Source of the DNA: Sinonovacula constricta
Taxonomy: Eukaryota; Mollusca; Bivalvia; Cardiida; Solecurtidae
Assembly: GCA_007844125.1 (NCBI GenBank)
Contig: CM017572.1
Span: 32,381,028-32,445,027, forward strand
Length of the DNA stretch: 64,000 bases
Direction of reading: 5' to 3'
Below, piece by piece: positions 22,701-37,700 of the stretch. Both the position numbers and the translations under genes were made by a program. Within the stretch, counting starts at the first letter, position 1. The number at the start of each line of letters is the position of its first letter. The notes below the pieces were generated by a model. It saw only the letters and a list, made by a program, of their open reading frames with translations. It ran no database searches and was not told the origin of the DNA.

Positions 22701-25700
22701 TGCCCTGTAGGTACATGCCCACCTCCCCACTGACCTGGTTATACTGGAGCCCCGCCCCATTGTGATCAGTTCCCTGTAGGTACATGCCCACCTCCCCACT
22801 GACCTGGTTATACTGGAGCCCCGCCCCATTGAGATCAGTTCCCTGTAGGTACATGCCCAACTTCCTACTGACGTGGTTATACTGGAGCCCCGCCCCATTG
22901 AGATCAGTTCCATGTAGGTACATGCCCACCTCCCACTGACATGGTTATACTGGAGCCCCGCCCCATTGAGATCAGTTCCCTGTAGGTACATGCCCACCTC
23001 CCCACTGACCTGGTTATACTGGAGCCCCGCCCCATTGTGACCAGTTCCCTGTAGGTACATGCCCAACTTCCCACTGACGTGGTTATACTGGAGCCCCGCC
23101 CCATTGAGATCAGTTCCCTGTAGGTACATGCCCACCTCCCCACCATCCTGGTTGTACTGGAGCCCTGCCCCATTGAGATCAGTTCCCTGTGGGTACATGC
23201 TCACCTCCCCACTGACCTGGTTATACTGGAGCCCCAAACCCATTGTGATCTGTGCCCTGTAGGTACATGCCCACCTCCCCACTGACCTGGTTATACTGGA
23301 GCCCCAAACCCATTGTGATCTGTGATCTGTAGGTACATGCTCACCTCCCCTCTGACCTGGTTATACTGGAGCCCCGCCCCATTGTGATCTGTGCCCTGTA
23401 AGTACATGCCCACCTCCCCACTGACCTGGTTATAGTGGAGCCCCGCCCCATTGTGATCTGTGCCGTGTAGGTACATGCCCACCTCCCCACTGACCTGGTT
23501 ATACTGGAGCCCCGCCCCATTGTGACCAGTTCCCTGTAGGTACATGCCCACCTCCCCACTGACATGGTTATACTGGAGCCCTGCCCCATTGTGATCAGTT
23601 CCCTGTAGGTACATGCCCACCTCCCACTGACATGGTTATACTGGAGCTCTGCCCCATTGTGATCTGTGCCCTGTAGGTACATGCCCACCCACCCACTGAC
23701 CTGGTTATACTGGAGCCCCACCCCATTGTGATCTGTGCCCTGTAGGTACATGCCCACTTCCCCACTGACGTGGTTATACTGGAGCCCCGCCCCATTGAGA
23801 TCAGTTCCATGTAGGTACATGCCCACCTCCCCACTGACCTGGTTATACTGGAGCCCCCCCCCCCCCCATTGTGATCAGTTCCCTGTAGGCACATGCCCAC
23901 CTCCCCACTGACCTGGTTATACTGGAGCCCCGCCCCATTGTGATCTGTGCCCTGTAGGTACATGCCCACTTCTCCACTCTCACTGCTGGCACTGGTGCCT
24001 GGGAGGAATGCCGGAGTAACTGCTCCTGATACAGGCTGGATGGCTCCTTCCTGAAAAAATAAATACAAAGGCAGGCTGTTGTTATTTTTACTCTTTCTTT
24101 TTTTAAGGGGAGAGGTCTTAAGTTAATCATAAATTCTTCTCCAATCATTTTTTGTCCTTCTAGTTATGATGCAATTCTCTTTTACAGGCATAAAGAATTA
24201 TTATTCATACAAAAGTAACTTTTACACAGCCTGTAAGTTTAAGCATCGCAAATATTGAACACTGAATATATCTTGAAAATTCATCCTCATAAATTGAAAA
24301 AAAATCTAATACTTTTCTACATAATTTCTATATAAAATCTGTTCCATACTGCCCAAGAGTGAGACTGTGATTGAAATTATTATGGATAAAAGAAGAAAGT
24401 GTCTCAAGCTCTTACTTCAAATTGCACGAGTGTTGTATGAAGCTCTCGCAGCCAATCTGGGTCTCTTACTTCATCATCTGCTTCATCTTGCTGCCGAGGG
24501 TCAGCATACTTCAGCTGGCTAGACAGCTGGAAATAGAAAGCAAAAACAATGCCATCATGAAGACATTAAAACAACAACAATGTAAACAAGAGGGCCATGA
24601 TGGCCCTTAATCGCTCAACTGATGACACAGGCTTTAAGTAGACTCAAATCAGGCATTACGTAATTAAGAGTTATTTACTTTAGAAATCTTTGGTAAAGAA
24701 TGGACCATTCGTGCGGCCACTGGGTTGATAACATTTTCTAGAATTTTACCAAGAAACCTACTGAATCCACATGACTCACTTCAAAACATATGTAAGATTT
24801 CATACTGGCAAACATGCTGGCCAAGTTTGGTGAAGATTGGGCCATAAATGGGGCCTCTAGTCTGTTCACAAGCTTTTGGTAAGATTTGACATAGTGACCT
24901 ACTTTTTGAGCCACGTGACCCAAGAACAAACTCATCCAAGATTTCATGAAGACAAACATTCTAACCCAGTTTGATGAAGATTGGCCTATAAATATGGCCT
25001 CTAGTGTGGTCACAACCTTTTTCTAAGATTTGACCTAGTGACCTACTTTTTGACCCCAGGTGACCCAATAATGAACTCATTGAGGATTTCATGCAGACTA
25101 ACATTCTGACCAAGTATGATGAAGATTGGATATAATCTGTGGCCTCTAGCGTGTTCACAAGCTAAAATGTTGATGACGGACGCTGGAACGGACGCAAGAA
25201 GATGGACGAAGCTGTATCACAAAAGCTCCCCTTAAGCACGTTGTGCTTAGATGAGCTAAAAAGCTTTAAAACTTTTAATATGAATAACAATTTCTTACAA
25301 CTAATTTCCAATGTATGTTTGTTTTGTTTTTGAAATACAATGTAGCAACCAATTATGATCATTACAGCAACGTTTAGCTTTTTCCTGTAGAAAGACCCCA
25401 GACATATGTCCAGGTAGAACCACTGGCGCACCACAAGTCAGCTGGAAGACCTTCTCACGTTAAGTCCTTTGCCCCAAATGGGACTTGAACACACGCAGTG
25501 TGCGGCTAAGCAATTCCTAACAATTCAAATTAAGTGCTTGTTCACGTACCACTTCCTATCAAAAGACATCGTCTTTACTGGTTCAGATGAAACAAAAGTA
25601 CAGAGGGACATCTATAAGACGTACAAGCTTCATAATTTTTACTGTTATAGTAGGTGTTCATACCCAGTTAACAGCTCATTACATTAAGCTTACATTAATG

Positions 25701-28700
25701 CTATCAATCAAACTTTGATATTTTTTTATTTTGATATACAAGTGACAAAAAGCCATTACAAAGACATCAAGATATTATCGGTGCCGAAAGAACCTAGATA
25801 GGTATTTACACGAATCACAGACAACCTACAGGTTAGCTGGAAGATATCTCAAATAATAAGGTTTTACCCCAAGACTTGATCTGTACCCAAGTGAGAAAAC
25901 ATGAGAAACAATGTCACAACTACTTTAGCCTTGGGGTGCAACATGCCCCCCCACCCTCCTTCAAAATCAAGCATGGTTCAGCAAGGATAGTTACCTCATA
26001 TACCAATTTCACCAGCGTGACCGTGTACAGAGACGGGTACATGTTGATGTTCTTGGATATCACTTCACAGTAGTGTAGAGCCTGAAAGAATAGACAGCAA
26101 GTATGATTTATACAAAGTACTTTTACTTAAATTAAATTAGTTAAATGTTATTGTTTATGAATATTGGGTTTATTGCCCCAACAACAGTATTTCTGGAGAC
26201 GGTGTCCACTTGAAGCAGATATAGTGCTGCCTTTACTGTGTATAGCATGTTTGTTTATTGGGTCTATCATCCCACCAACAGTATTTCAGTTATCTGGAGA
26301 TGGTGTCCACTTGAAGCAGATATAGTGCTGCCTTCACTGTGTATAGCATGTTTGTTTATTGGGTTTATAATCCCACCAACAGTATTTCAGTTATCTGGAG
26401 ATGGTGTCCACTTGAAGCAGATATAGTGCTGCCTTCACTGTGTATAGCATGTTTGTTTATTGGGTTTATCATCCCACCAACAGTATTTCAGTTATCTGGA
26501 GACGGTGTCCACTTGAAGCAGATATAGTGCTGCCTTCACTGTGTATAGCATGTTTGTTTATTGGGTTTATCATCCCACCAACAGTATTTCGGTTATCTGG
26601 AGATGGTGTCCACTTGAAGCAGATATAGTGCTGCCTTCACTGTGTATAGCATGTTTGTTTATTGGGTTTATCATCCCACCAACAGTATTTCAGTTATCTG
26701 GAGATGGTGTCCACTTGAAGCAGATATAGTGCTGCCTTCACTGTGTATAGCATGTTTGTTTATTGGGTTTATCATCCCACCAACAGTATTTCAATTATCT
26801 GGAGATGGTGTCCACTTGAAGCAGATATAGTGCTGCCTTCACTGCGTAGAGCATGTTTGTTTATTGGGTTTATCATCCCACCAACAGTATTTCAGTTTTC
26901 TGGAGACGGTGTTCACTTGAAGTAGATATAGTGCTGCCTTCACTGTGTATAGCATGTTTGTTTATTGGGTTTATCATCCCACCAACAGTATTTCAGTTAT
27001 CTGGAGACGGTGTCCACTTGAAGCAGATATAGTGCTGCATTCACTGTGTATAGCATGTTTGTTTATTGGGTTTATCATCCCACCAACAGTATTTCAGTTA
27101 TCTGGAGACGGTGTCCATATGAAGCAGATATAGTGCTGCCTTCACTGTGTATAGCATGTTTGTTTATTGGGTTTATCATCCCACCAACAGTATTTCAGTT
27201 ATCTGGAGACGGTGTCCATATGAAGCAGATATAGTGCTGCCTTCACTGTGTATAGCATGTTTGTTTATTGGGTTTATCATCCCACCAACAGTATTTTAGT
27301 TATATGGAGACGGTGTCCACTTGAAGTAGATATAGTGCTGCCTTCACTGTGTATAGCATGTTTGTTTATTGGGTTTATCATCCCACCAACAGTATTTCAG
27401 TTATCTGGAGATGGTGTCCACTTGAAGCAGATATAGTGCTGCCTTCACTGTGTATAGCATGTTTGTTTATTGGGTTTATCATCCCACCAACAGTATTTCA
27501 GTTATCTGGAGACGGTGTCCACTTGAAGCAGATATAGTGCTGGCTTCACTGTGTATAGCATGCCGTGAACACCAGGCATGATATCACACCCAGTCACATT
27601 ATCCTGACACCCGGCCAACCAGTGGTGGAACTACCCTTATATTTTTTGCTTGAGCATTAGCAAGGGAGCTATACCACTACAATTTTGAACGACTTTTGTA
27701 TGATGCGGCCCAGGATCGAATATGATACTTCCCATACCTGGAGCCGACGCTCTACCAACTGCGCCAGTCACGATACTTAAAGCATCAAACATAAAGACGC
27801 TCTACCAACTGCGCCAGTCACTATACTTAAAGCATCAAACATAAAGACGCTCTACCAACTGCGCCACTCACGATACTTAAAGCATCAAACATAAAGACGC
27901 TCTACCAACTGCGCCAGTCACGATACTTAAAGCATCAAACATAAAGACGCTCTACCAACTGCGCCAGTCACGATACTTAAAGCATCAAACATAAAGACGC
28001 TCTACCAACTGCGCCAGTCACGATACTTAAAGCATCAAACATAAAGACGCTCTACCAACTGCGCCAGTCACGATACTTAGTGCATCAAACATAAAGACGC
28101 TCTAATACTGCGCCAGTCACAATACTTAAAGCATCAAACATAAAGACGCTCTACCAACTGCGCCAGTCACTATACTTAAAGCATCAAACATAAAGACGCT
28201 CTACCAACTGCGCCAGTCACGATACTTAAAGCATAAAAAATAAAGACGCTCTACCAACTGCGCCAGTCACGATACTTAAAGCATCAAACATAAAGACGCT
28301 CTACCAACTGCGCCAGTCACTATACTTAAAGCATCAAACATAAAGACGCTCTACCAACTGCGCCAGTCACGATACTTAAAGCATAAAAAATAAAGACGCT
28401 CTACCAACTGCGCCAGTCACTATACTTAAAGCATCAAACATAAAGACGCTCTACCAACTGCGCCAGTCACTATACTTAAAACATCAAACATAAAGACGCT
28501 CTACCAACTGCGCCAGTCACTATACTTAAAACATCAAACATAAAGACGCTCTACCAACTGCGCCAGTCACGATACTTAAAGCATAAAAAATAAAGACGCT
28601 CTACCAACTGCGCCAGTCACGATACTTAAAGCATCAAACATAAAGACGCTCTACCAACTGCGCCAGTCACTATACTTAAAGCATCAAACATAAAGACGCT

Positions 28701-31700
28701 CTACCAACTGCGCCAGTCACGATACTTAAAGCATCAAACATAAAGACGCTCTACCAACTGCGCCAGTCACTATACTTAAAGCATCAAACATAAAGACGCT
28801 CTACCAACTGCGCCAGTCACTATACTTAAAGCATAAAACATAAAGACGCTCTACCAACTGCGCCAGTCACTATACTTAAAGCATCAAACATAAAGACGCT
28901 CTACCAACTGCGCCAGTCACTATACTTAAAGCATCAAACATAAAGACGCTCTACCAACTGCGCCAGTCACGATACTTAAAGCATCAAACATAAAGACGCT
29001 CTACCAACTGCGCCAGTCACTATACTTAAAGCATCAAACATAAAGACGCTCTACCAACTGCGCCAGTCACGATACTTAAAGCATCAAACATAAAGACGCT
29101 CTACCAACTGCGCCAGTCACGATACTTAAAGCATCAAACATAAAGACGCTCTACCAACTGCGCCAGTCACGATACTTAAAGCATCAAACATAAAGACGCT
29201 CTACCAACTGCGCCAGTCACGATACTTAAAGCATCAAACATAAAGACGCTCTACCAACTGCGCCAGTCACTATACTTAAAGCATCAAACATAAAGACGCT
29301 CTACCAACTGCGCCAGTCACGATACTTAAAGCATCAAACATAAAGACGCTCTACCAACTGCGCCAGTCACTATACTTAAAGCATCAAACATAAAGACGCT
29401 CTACCAACTGCGCCAGTCACTATACTTAAAGCATCAAACATAAAGACGCTCTACCAACTGCGCCAGTCACTATACTTAAAGCATCAAACATAAAGACGCT
29501 CTACCAACTGCGCCAGTCACGATACTTAAAGCATAAAAAATAAAGACGCTCTACCAACTGCGCCAGTCACTATACTTAAAGCATAAAAAATAAAGACGCT
29601 CTACCAACTGCGCCAGTCACTATACTTAAAGCATCAAACATAAAGACGCTCTACCAACTGCGCCAGTCACTATACTTAAAGCATCAAACATAAAGACGCT
29701 CTACCAACTGCGCCAGTCACTATACTTAAAGCATCAAACATAAAGACGCTCTACCAACTGCGCCAGTCACTATACTTAAAGCATCAAACATAAAGACGCT
29801 CTACCAACTGCGCCAGTCACTATACTTAAAGCATAAAAAATAAAGACGCTCTACCAACTGCGCCAGTCACGATACTTAAAGAATAAAAAATAAAGACGCT
29901 CTACCAACTGCGCCAGTCACTATACTTAAAGCATCAAACATAAAGACGCTCTACCAACTGCGCCAGTCACTATACTTAAAGCATCAAACATAAAGACGCT
30001 CTACCAATTGCGCCAGTCACTATACTTAAAGCATCAAACATAAAGACGCTCTACCAACTGCGCCAGTCACTATACTTAAAGCATCAAACATAAAGACGCT
30101 CTACCAACTGCGCCAGTCACTATACTTAAAGCATCAAACATAAAGACGCTCTACCAACTGCGCCAGTCACTATACTTAAAGCATCAAACATAAAGACGCT
30201 CTACCAACTGCGCCAGTCACGATACTTAAAGCATAAAAAATAAAGACGCTCTACCAACTGCGCCAGTCACTATACTTAAAGCATCAAACATAAAGACGCT
30301 CTACCAACTGCGCCAGTCACGATACTTAAAGCATAAAAAATAAAGACGCTCTACCAACTGCGCCAGTCACTATACTTAAAGCATAAAAAATAAAGACGCT
30401 CTACCAACTGCGCCAGTCACTATACTTAAAGCATCAAACATAAAGACGCTCTACCAACTGCGCCAGTCACTATACTTAAAGCATCAAACATAAAGACGCT
30501 CTACCAATTGCGCCAGTCACTATACTTAAAGCATCAAACATAAAGACGCTCTACCAACTGCGCCAGTCACTATACTTAAAGCATCAAACATAAAGACGCT
30601 CTACCAACTGCGCCAGTCACTATACTTAAAGCATCAAACATAAAGACGCTCTACCAACTGCGCCAGTCACTATACTTAAAGCATCAAACATAAAGACGCT
30701 CTACCAACTGCGCCAGTCACTATACTTAAAGCATAAAAAATAAAGACGCTCTACCAACTGCGCCAGTCACTATACTTAAAGCATCAAACATAAAGACGCT
30801 CTACCAACTGCGCCAGTCACTATACTTAAAGCATCAAACATAAAGACGCTCTACCAACTGCGCCAGTCACTATACTTAAAGCATCAAACATAAAGACGCT
30901 CTACCAACTGCGCCAGTCACGATACTTAAAGCATAAAAAATAAAGACGCTCTACCAACTGCGCCAGTCACGATACTTAAAGCATAAAAAATAAAGACGCT
31001 CTACCAACTGCGCCAGTCACTATACTTAAAGCATCAAACATAAAGACGCTCTACCAACTGCGCCAGTCACTATACTTAAAGCATAAAAAATAAAGACGCT
31101 CTACCAACTGCGCCAGTCACTATACTTAAAGCATAAAAAATAAAGACGCTCTACCAACTGCGCCAGTCACTATACTTAAAGCATAAAAAATAAAGACGCT
31201 CTACCAACTGCGCCAGTCACTATACTTAAAGCATCAAACATAAAGACGCTCTACCAATTGCGCCAGTCACTATACTTAAAGCATCAAACATAAAGACGCT
31301 CTACCAACTGCGCCAGTCACTATACTTAAAGCATCAAACATAAAGACGCTCTACCAACTGCGCCAGTCACTATACTTAAAGCATAAAAAATAAAGTTCAT
31401 TACAGCAACATCAAGCTTTATGATGGAGGAAGAACCACCAACCATCACAGTCAGACAGAAGACCTCCTCAGATATAACTTTTTTGTCCCAACCGAGATTC
31501 AAACCCACTACTTTAGTTATTTGTTTATCGTCAACAAAATCCTATAAGTATGTTTATATACATCTATATATATATAAATGCTTTTTTTTTTTTTTGTAAA
31601 TCATGTTTATTGTCACCATAAAATCATCTAAATACTTTATATGTGTGTTTTTTTAAAAAAAACATGTTATTGTAAACATAAAATAATGTAAGTACTTTAC

Positions 31701-34700
31701 ATGCAAGTTTTATTTTAAAAATCATGTTTTTTGTATTCATAAAATTAAATAAGTGATAAATAAAAAGTGCTTTACATGCATGTTTTTTTTTAAGCACTGT
31801 TTTATTCAATAAAAGCTCTGTTTTGCAAATAAAAACAAATTTTGAAAAAAAAAAAATCAGTATTTTTAAATAAAATTATCCGCAGGTCGAATCCTCGTGG
31901 TATACAAAGTACATTGAATATTGTAATGATGACAAGGTTTAAAACAACTTACCTCCTGAGCAAACCCACAATCGGACAATCTGGTCGCATACAGGAACTT
32001 GAAGTACTAAATAGGAGAAACAAACAGGTACATATACAGCCAACAATACATCTAATAATACATTTTATTTGAATTTTATTGCAGTTTTTTAAAATCTTAT
32101 TTTCATTTTTTTTTAATTATAGTGGTGATGCAGTTTTGTTTGTTTATAATTGTGGCAATATATACGTCTAAGAGATGTGCTCCATATGATATGATGAAAA
32201 ATATAAACATATAAAAAAATATCAACAGTTCATCATTTTGCTTAAATATATTTCAATAATATCGCAATGATTCACCTCACAGCTTGCTGCATTTATTTAT
32301 AATCTATACTCAGTCTACATTTTATGCTAATACCAATACAAAAAGTTAACTAGACATGATGTTAGAAACTTAGCACCAAAAATTGAGGATTCTTTTCTTG
32401 AAATTTTGTGAGCTCGATGTAGGGACTTGCTGATCAATATGCACAATGTTCAATGTCCTGAGCAAAAATATATCGTTCCTATGACGGAAGATTCCTTACC
32501 TGGAAGTTGGCCATGTTCATATGCATGTTGCCAAGTGCAAGGGCATACTCGTAGATCTCTGTACACTGGAGAGCCTCGCAGTTGGCAAACTCCAGCAGTG
32601 GCTGGCCATGACTAGAGCCAATCAGCACCATCTTAGACGCCTTGCGGTTGTACGAGCCGAAGCCAGTCTGGGACATCAGGTAACAGAAGTGGCTGGCATG
32701 GAGGAACCCACGAGATGCTGGCAAACAGACATGGAGGCGTATTCAGCTGCTTAAGATAACGATCAACTGCTGTCAATCTTGTCAGTTTAATTAGTTTTTG
32801 AATACATCACAACAACCAATTATGGTCATTAAATTAGCATCCTGCTATTATGGTAGAGGGAGACTGTAGACAAATGTCTTGGTAGAACCAGTGACAGCTG
32901 GAGGTCAGCCAAAGACCACAGGTGAACCGTAGGTCAGCGCCTCATTAAGTCCCTCATTAAAACCTTCTCCTTACACAGGCTCAAGCCCATGCAATCAGAG
33001 ACTAAGCAGCCTTTGGAATTTGTCAAATTTGATAAGGCTTGTTGTAAAAGTTACTTCTTGATTTTTCTTATATCTAAATATTGAATTCCTACAGGAAATA
33101 ATAATAAGGGTTCCAATATGCTAAAGCAGTAAATAATGAATTCATATAATTCAATTAAATATATAGATACATTAAACTTCTTGAAGTCATTAAGTCCTCA
33201 TCCTTTAAAAATAACAAATTACTATCAAAAATACTTATACATGATGGTTGCCATGGTAACTATGAACATGACAGTTGCCATGGTTAACTACATACATAAC
33301 TGAGGCTATGGAAACAAAGAGCTATCACTGATTGGTAACCATGTACATGATGTTTGCCATGGTGACTAAGTACATGATAGCTGCCATAGTGACAAGACCA
33401 TGGTTGCCATGGTAACTATAAACATGATGAGCACCATGTCTATGGTAAAATCATGATGGTGGCTATGGTGAATATCAACATGTGGATAGTGACTGTGTAC
33501 ATAATGGATGCCATAGAAACTAAGTACATGATAGTTGCCATGGTAACTTTATCATAGTCACCACATACCAAGGGTATCTCCGAGAGTTGTGATGGCTTTC
33601 CTGTCCAGTTCGGGCCTCTGTGTGTGATTGGACAGGATCATGGCTAGATGGGGCCTCCAGTCTCCCCACCGTTCTTCAGCAACACTCTGACAACAAACAC
33701 AACACTAAAACATACAATTGGAACTCCTTGGGTAATTCTGCCTCGAGACAATCATCCCTTGGATGTATCTGGTGCAATGATACTTACAGAAATCACAATG
33801 GTTTTGTTCGCCGGAAGGAGGAATATGAATAAGCCTAAAATGCAGTTTGCACAAAACAGATGTGTGTCTGCTGTGTTGGGTAAATTAAAATTGGATGAGT
33901 TAAATTTGAAGCCGCCACAAATTGGAAGTTTTACAGGCATTGTACTGTAGTGAGCTGTCATCCGAGTGGCCATCTTTGTTTAGATGTTCGTCACAATTGT
34001 AGTTCGGTTTAGGGAAATGGCCGAGGTGATCCGACTACCTACATTCATCCGAGAGATGATTTGTGAATTATCCGAGTTGTTCCGATTGTTAAATACACAG
34101 AAATATTTAGTAACTATTATTGGGTTTTTCAACATACTAACTAGTTACTACGTTAAAACTGTCAAAATACGGTGAACTTAACTGGCACACTGACTCAAAT
34201 GGGCCATTTGATGCTAAAAAGCTCCAAAAAGATTTAAAAAAACTTTCTTTATCTTAGAGAGTGTATGTAGACCAATTATGGTTCAAGATGATGGTGCAAT
34301 TTTTGTGAATGTCTGGCTATATTTAAGTATCTTCCATTCTCCAAGTTAACCCCTGTTACGTCCAAGTTTCCAACATTATACACATTTCTATTTATAATTA
34401 AAAAAATAATGCCTTATTGTTGAATTTTAATTTTTAGAAAACATTTTTATTTTTACTGCCCAATGTTACCCTTTGTTTTTAGTTGTGTGTTATTCATGCT
34501 TAAATGACAACAAGGTGTTATTTACCGTGACAGCAGCTGGCTGTCTGCCGGACATCAGTTGATACAGAGTCTGTAGTGGATCATTCATCCGCATGGCAAT
34601 GTTGGCAAACCTACAACAACCATCATGCATGTGTGAAGCAGGAACATACAAGACTGCTTTATGATTAAAAAGTATACAAGGATACATGAATAATTATAAC

Positions 34701-37700
34701 GGGACATTTAAAAAAAAAATTCTGTTCTTTCTTGAGCTACCGTATTTTCTCACATATAAGACTGGGATTTTTCCTTTAAAATTTCATGTTCAAAAAGTGG
34801 GGCTCGTCTTATGTGTTCTATAGATAGTTTCCACATCAGTGAAAATTCCTTATCTTGGCAGCCATCTTTGAAGGCAACTTCAAGGGATTTTCAGATGAAT
34901 TGTATAGAAGCGTAAATTTTATTTTCTTGTAATTTCTTCATTTGTGGTTCAAAAATTGTAAGCTATACACCATTGGAAAGCACTTGAAATTCATATTTTT
35001 AAAATACATTATTTTAAAAACTAATAGATGCACAAAGAATTAATACAAAGAAATAAAAAAAAACACTGGCTCATCCTAAAACTAAATACGTTAGCAAGTG
35101 AGCTATACCACTACCATTTTTAATGACTTTGGTATGTCGGGGCCCGGGATCGAGCCCAGAGCCTTCCGCACCTGAAGCCGATGTTCTACCAATTGTGCTA
35201 CTAGGTTCGGTCACACATTAAAGTTTCTGAACCACGAATTTACAAGTCTTGACTCTAACCACTTGGCCATGGACACCATACCAATTTAAAAAAAAAAAAG
35301 ATCTAACACGTACAAGTCTGAATTAATTTTTTTTTTATAGATTTTACTGACCTTGTCATGACAGTGGCATGGGCCTTGGTGTCCATCTTGCTGGCCAGAA
35401 ACAGAGCATGTCCCCACAAATTGTTCTTCATGGCCCAGTCCAAGGCATCCTGCAACACAGTATCAGGAGAAATGATACATGGCCCAGTCCAGACCATCCT
35501 ATAACACAGTATCATAAGAAATGTTACATGGCCCAGTCCAGACCATCCTATAACACAGTATCATGAGAAATGTTACATGGCCCAGTCCAGACCATCCTAT
35601 AACACAGTATCATGAGAAATGTTACATGGCCCAGTCCAGGCCATCCTATAACATAGCATCATGAGAAATGATACATGACCCAGTCCAGGCCATCCTATAA
35701 CATAGCATCATGAGAAATGATACATGACCCAGTCCAGGCCATCCTATAACATAGCATCATGAGAAATGATACATGACCCAGTCCAGACCATCCTATAACA
35801 CAGTATCATGAGAAATGTTACATGGCCCAGTCCAGACCATCCTATAACACAGTATCATGAGAAATGATACATGACCCAGTCCAGAACATCCTATAACACA
35901 GTATCAGGAAAAATGATACATGACCCAGTCCAGACCATCCTATAACACAGTATCATGAGAAATGATACATGACCCAGTCCAGGCCATCCTATAACACAGT
36001 ATCATGAGAAATGATACATGGCCCAGTCCAGACCATCCTATAACACAGTATCATGAGAAATGATACATGGCCCAGTCCAGACCATCCTATAACACAGTAT
36101 CATGAGAAATGATACATGACCCAGTCCAGACCATCCTATAACACAGTATCAGGAGAAATGATACATGGCCAAGTCCAGGCCATCCTGTAACAAAGTATCA
36201 GGAGAAATGATACATGACCCAGTCCAGACCATCCTATAACATAGTATCATGAGAAATGATACATGACCCAGTCCAGACCATCCTATAACATAGTATCATG
36301 AGAAATGATACATGACCCAGTCCAGACCATCCTATAACATAGTTTCAGGAGAAATGATACATGGCCCAGTCCAGGCCATCCTATAACACAGTATCATGAG
36401 AAATGATACATGGCCCAGTCCAGGCTATCCTATAACACAGTATCATGAGAAATGATACATGACCCAGTCCAGACCATACTCTAACACAGTATCATGAGAA
36501 ATGATACATGACCCAGTCCAGACCATCCTATAACACAGTATCATAAGAAATAATACATGGCCCAGTCCAGACCATCCTATAACATAGTATCATGAGAAAT
36601 GATACATGACCCAGTCCAGGCCATCCTATAACATAGTATCATGAGAAATGATACATGACCCAGTCCAGGCCATCCTATAACATAGCATCATGAGAAATGA
36701 TACATGGCCCAGTCCAGACCATCCTATAACATAGTATCATGAGAAATGATACATGGCCCAGTCCAGACCATCCTATAACACAGTATCAGGAGAAATGATA
36801 CATGGCCCAGTCCAGGCCATCCTATAACATAGCATCATGAGAAATGATACATGGCCCAGTCCAGACCATCCTATAACACAGTATCAGGAGAAATGATACA
36901 TGGCCCAGTCCAGACCATCCTATAACATAGTATCAGGAGAAATGATACATGACCCAGTCCAGACCATCCTATAACACAGTATCATGAGAAATGATACATG
37001 GCCCAGTCCAGGCCATCCTATAACATAGTATCATGAGAAATGATACATGGCCCAGTCCAGGCCATCCTATAACACAGTATCATGAGAAATGATACATGGC
37101 CCAGTCCAGACCATCCTATAACACAGTATCATGAGAAATGATACATGGCCCAGTCCAGGCCATCCTATAACATAGTATCATGAGAAATGATACATGACCC
37201 AGTCCAGACCATCCTATAACACAGTATCATGAGAAATGATACATGACCCAGTCCAGGCCATCCTATAACACAGTATCATGAGAAATGATACATGACCCAG
37301 TCCAGACCATCCTATAACACAGTATCATGAGAAATGATACATGACCCAGTCCAGACCATCCTATAACACAGTATCATGAGAAATGATACATGACCCAGTC
37401 CAGGCCATCCTATAACACAGTATCATGAGAAATGATACATGACCCAGTCCAGACCATCCTATAACACAGTATCATGAGAAATGATACATGGCCCAGTCCA
37501 GGCCATCCTATAACACAGTATCATGAGAAATGATACATGGCCCAGTCCAGGCCATCCTATAACATAGTATCATGAGAAATGATACATGGCCCAGTCCAGG
37601 CCATCCTATAACACAGTATCATGAGAAATGATACATGGCCCAGTCCAGACCATCCTATAACACAGTATCATGAGAAATGATACATGGCCCAGTCCAGGCC

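Noticed and set aside
22210..22929. 239-residue minus-strand repeat open frame (GMYLQGTD type)
   Set aside because: It is repeat units of the 69-bp array, cut from exon 19 by frameshifts. Only the first unit is joined to recognised coding sequence, so I did not call the rest protein-coding.
26238..27537. Ten similar 62-residue plus-strand proteins
   Set aside because: They are overlapping frames from the 101-bp SINE tail array at 101-bp spacing.
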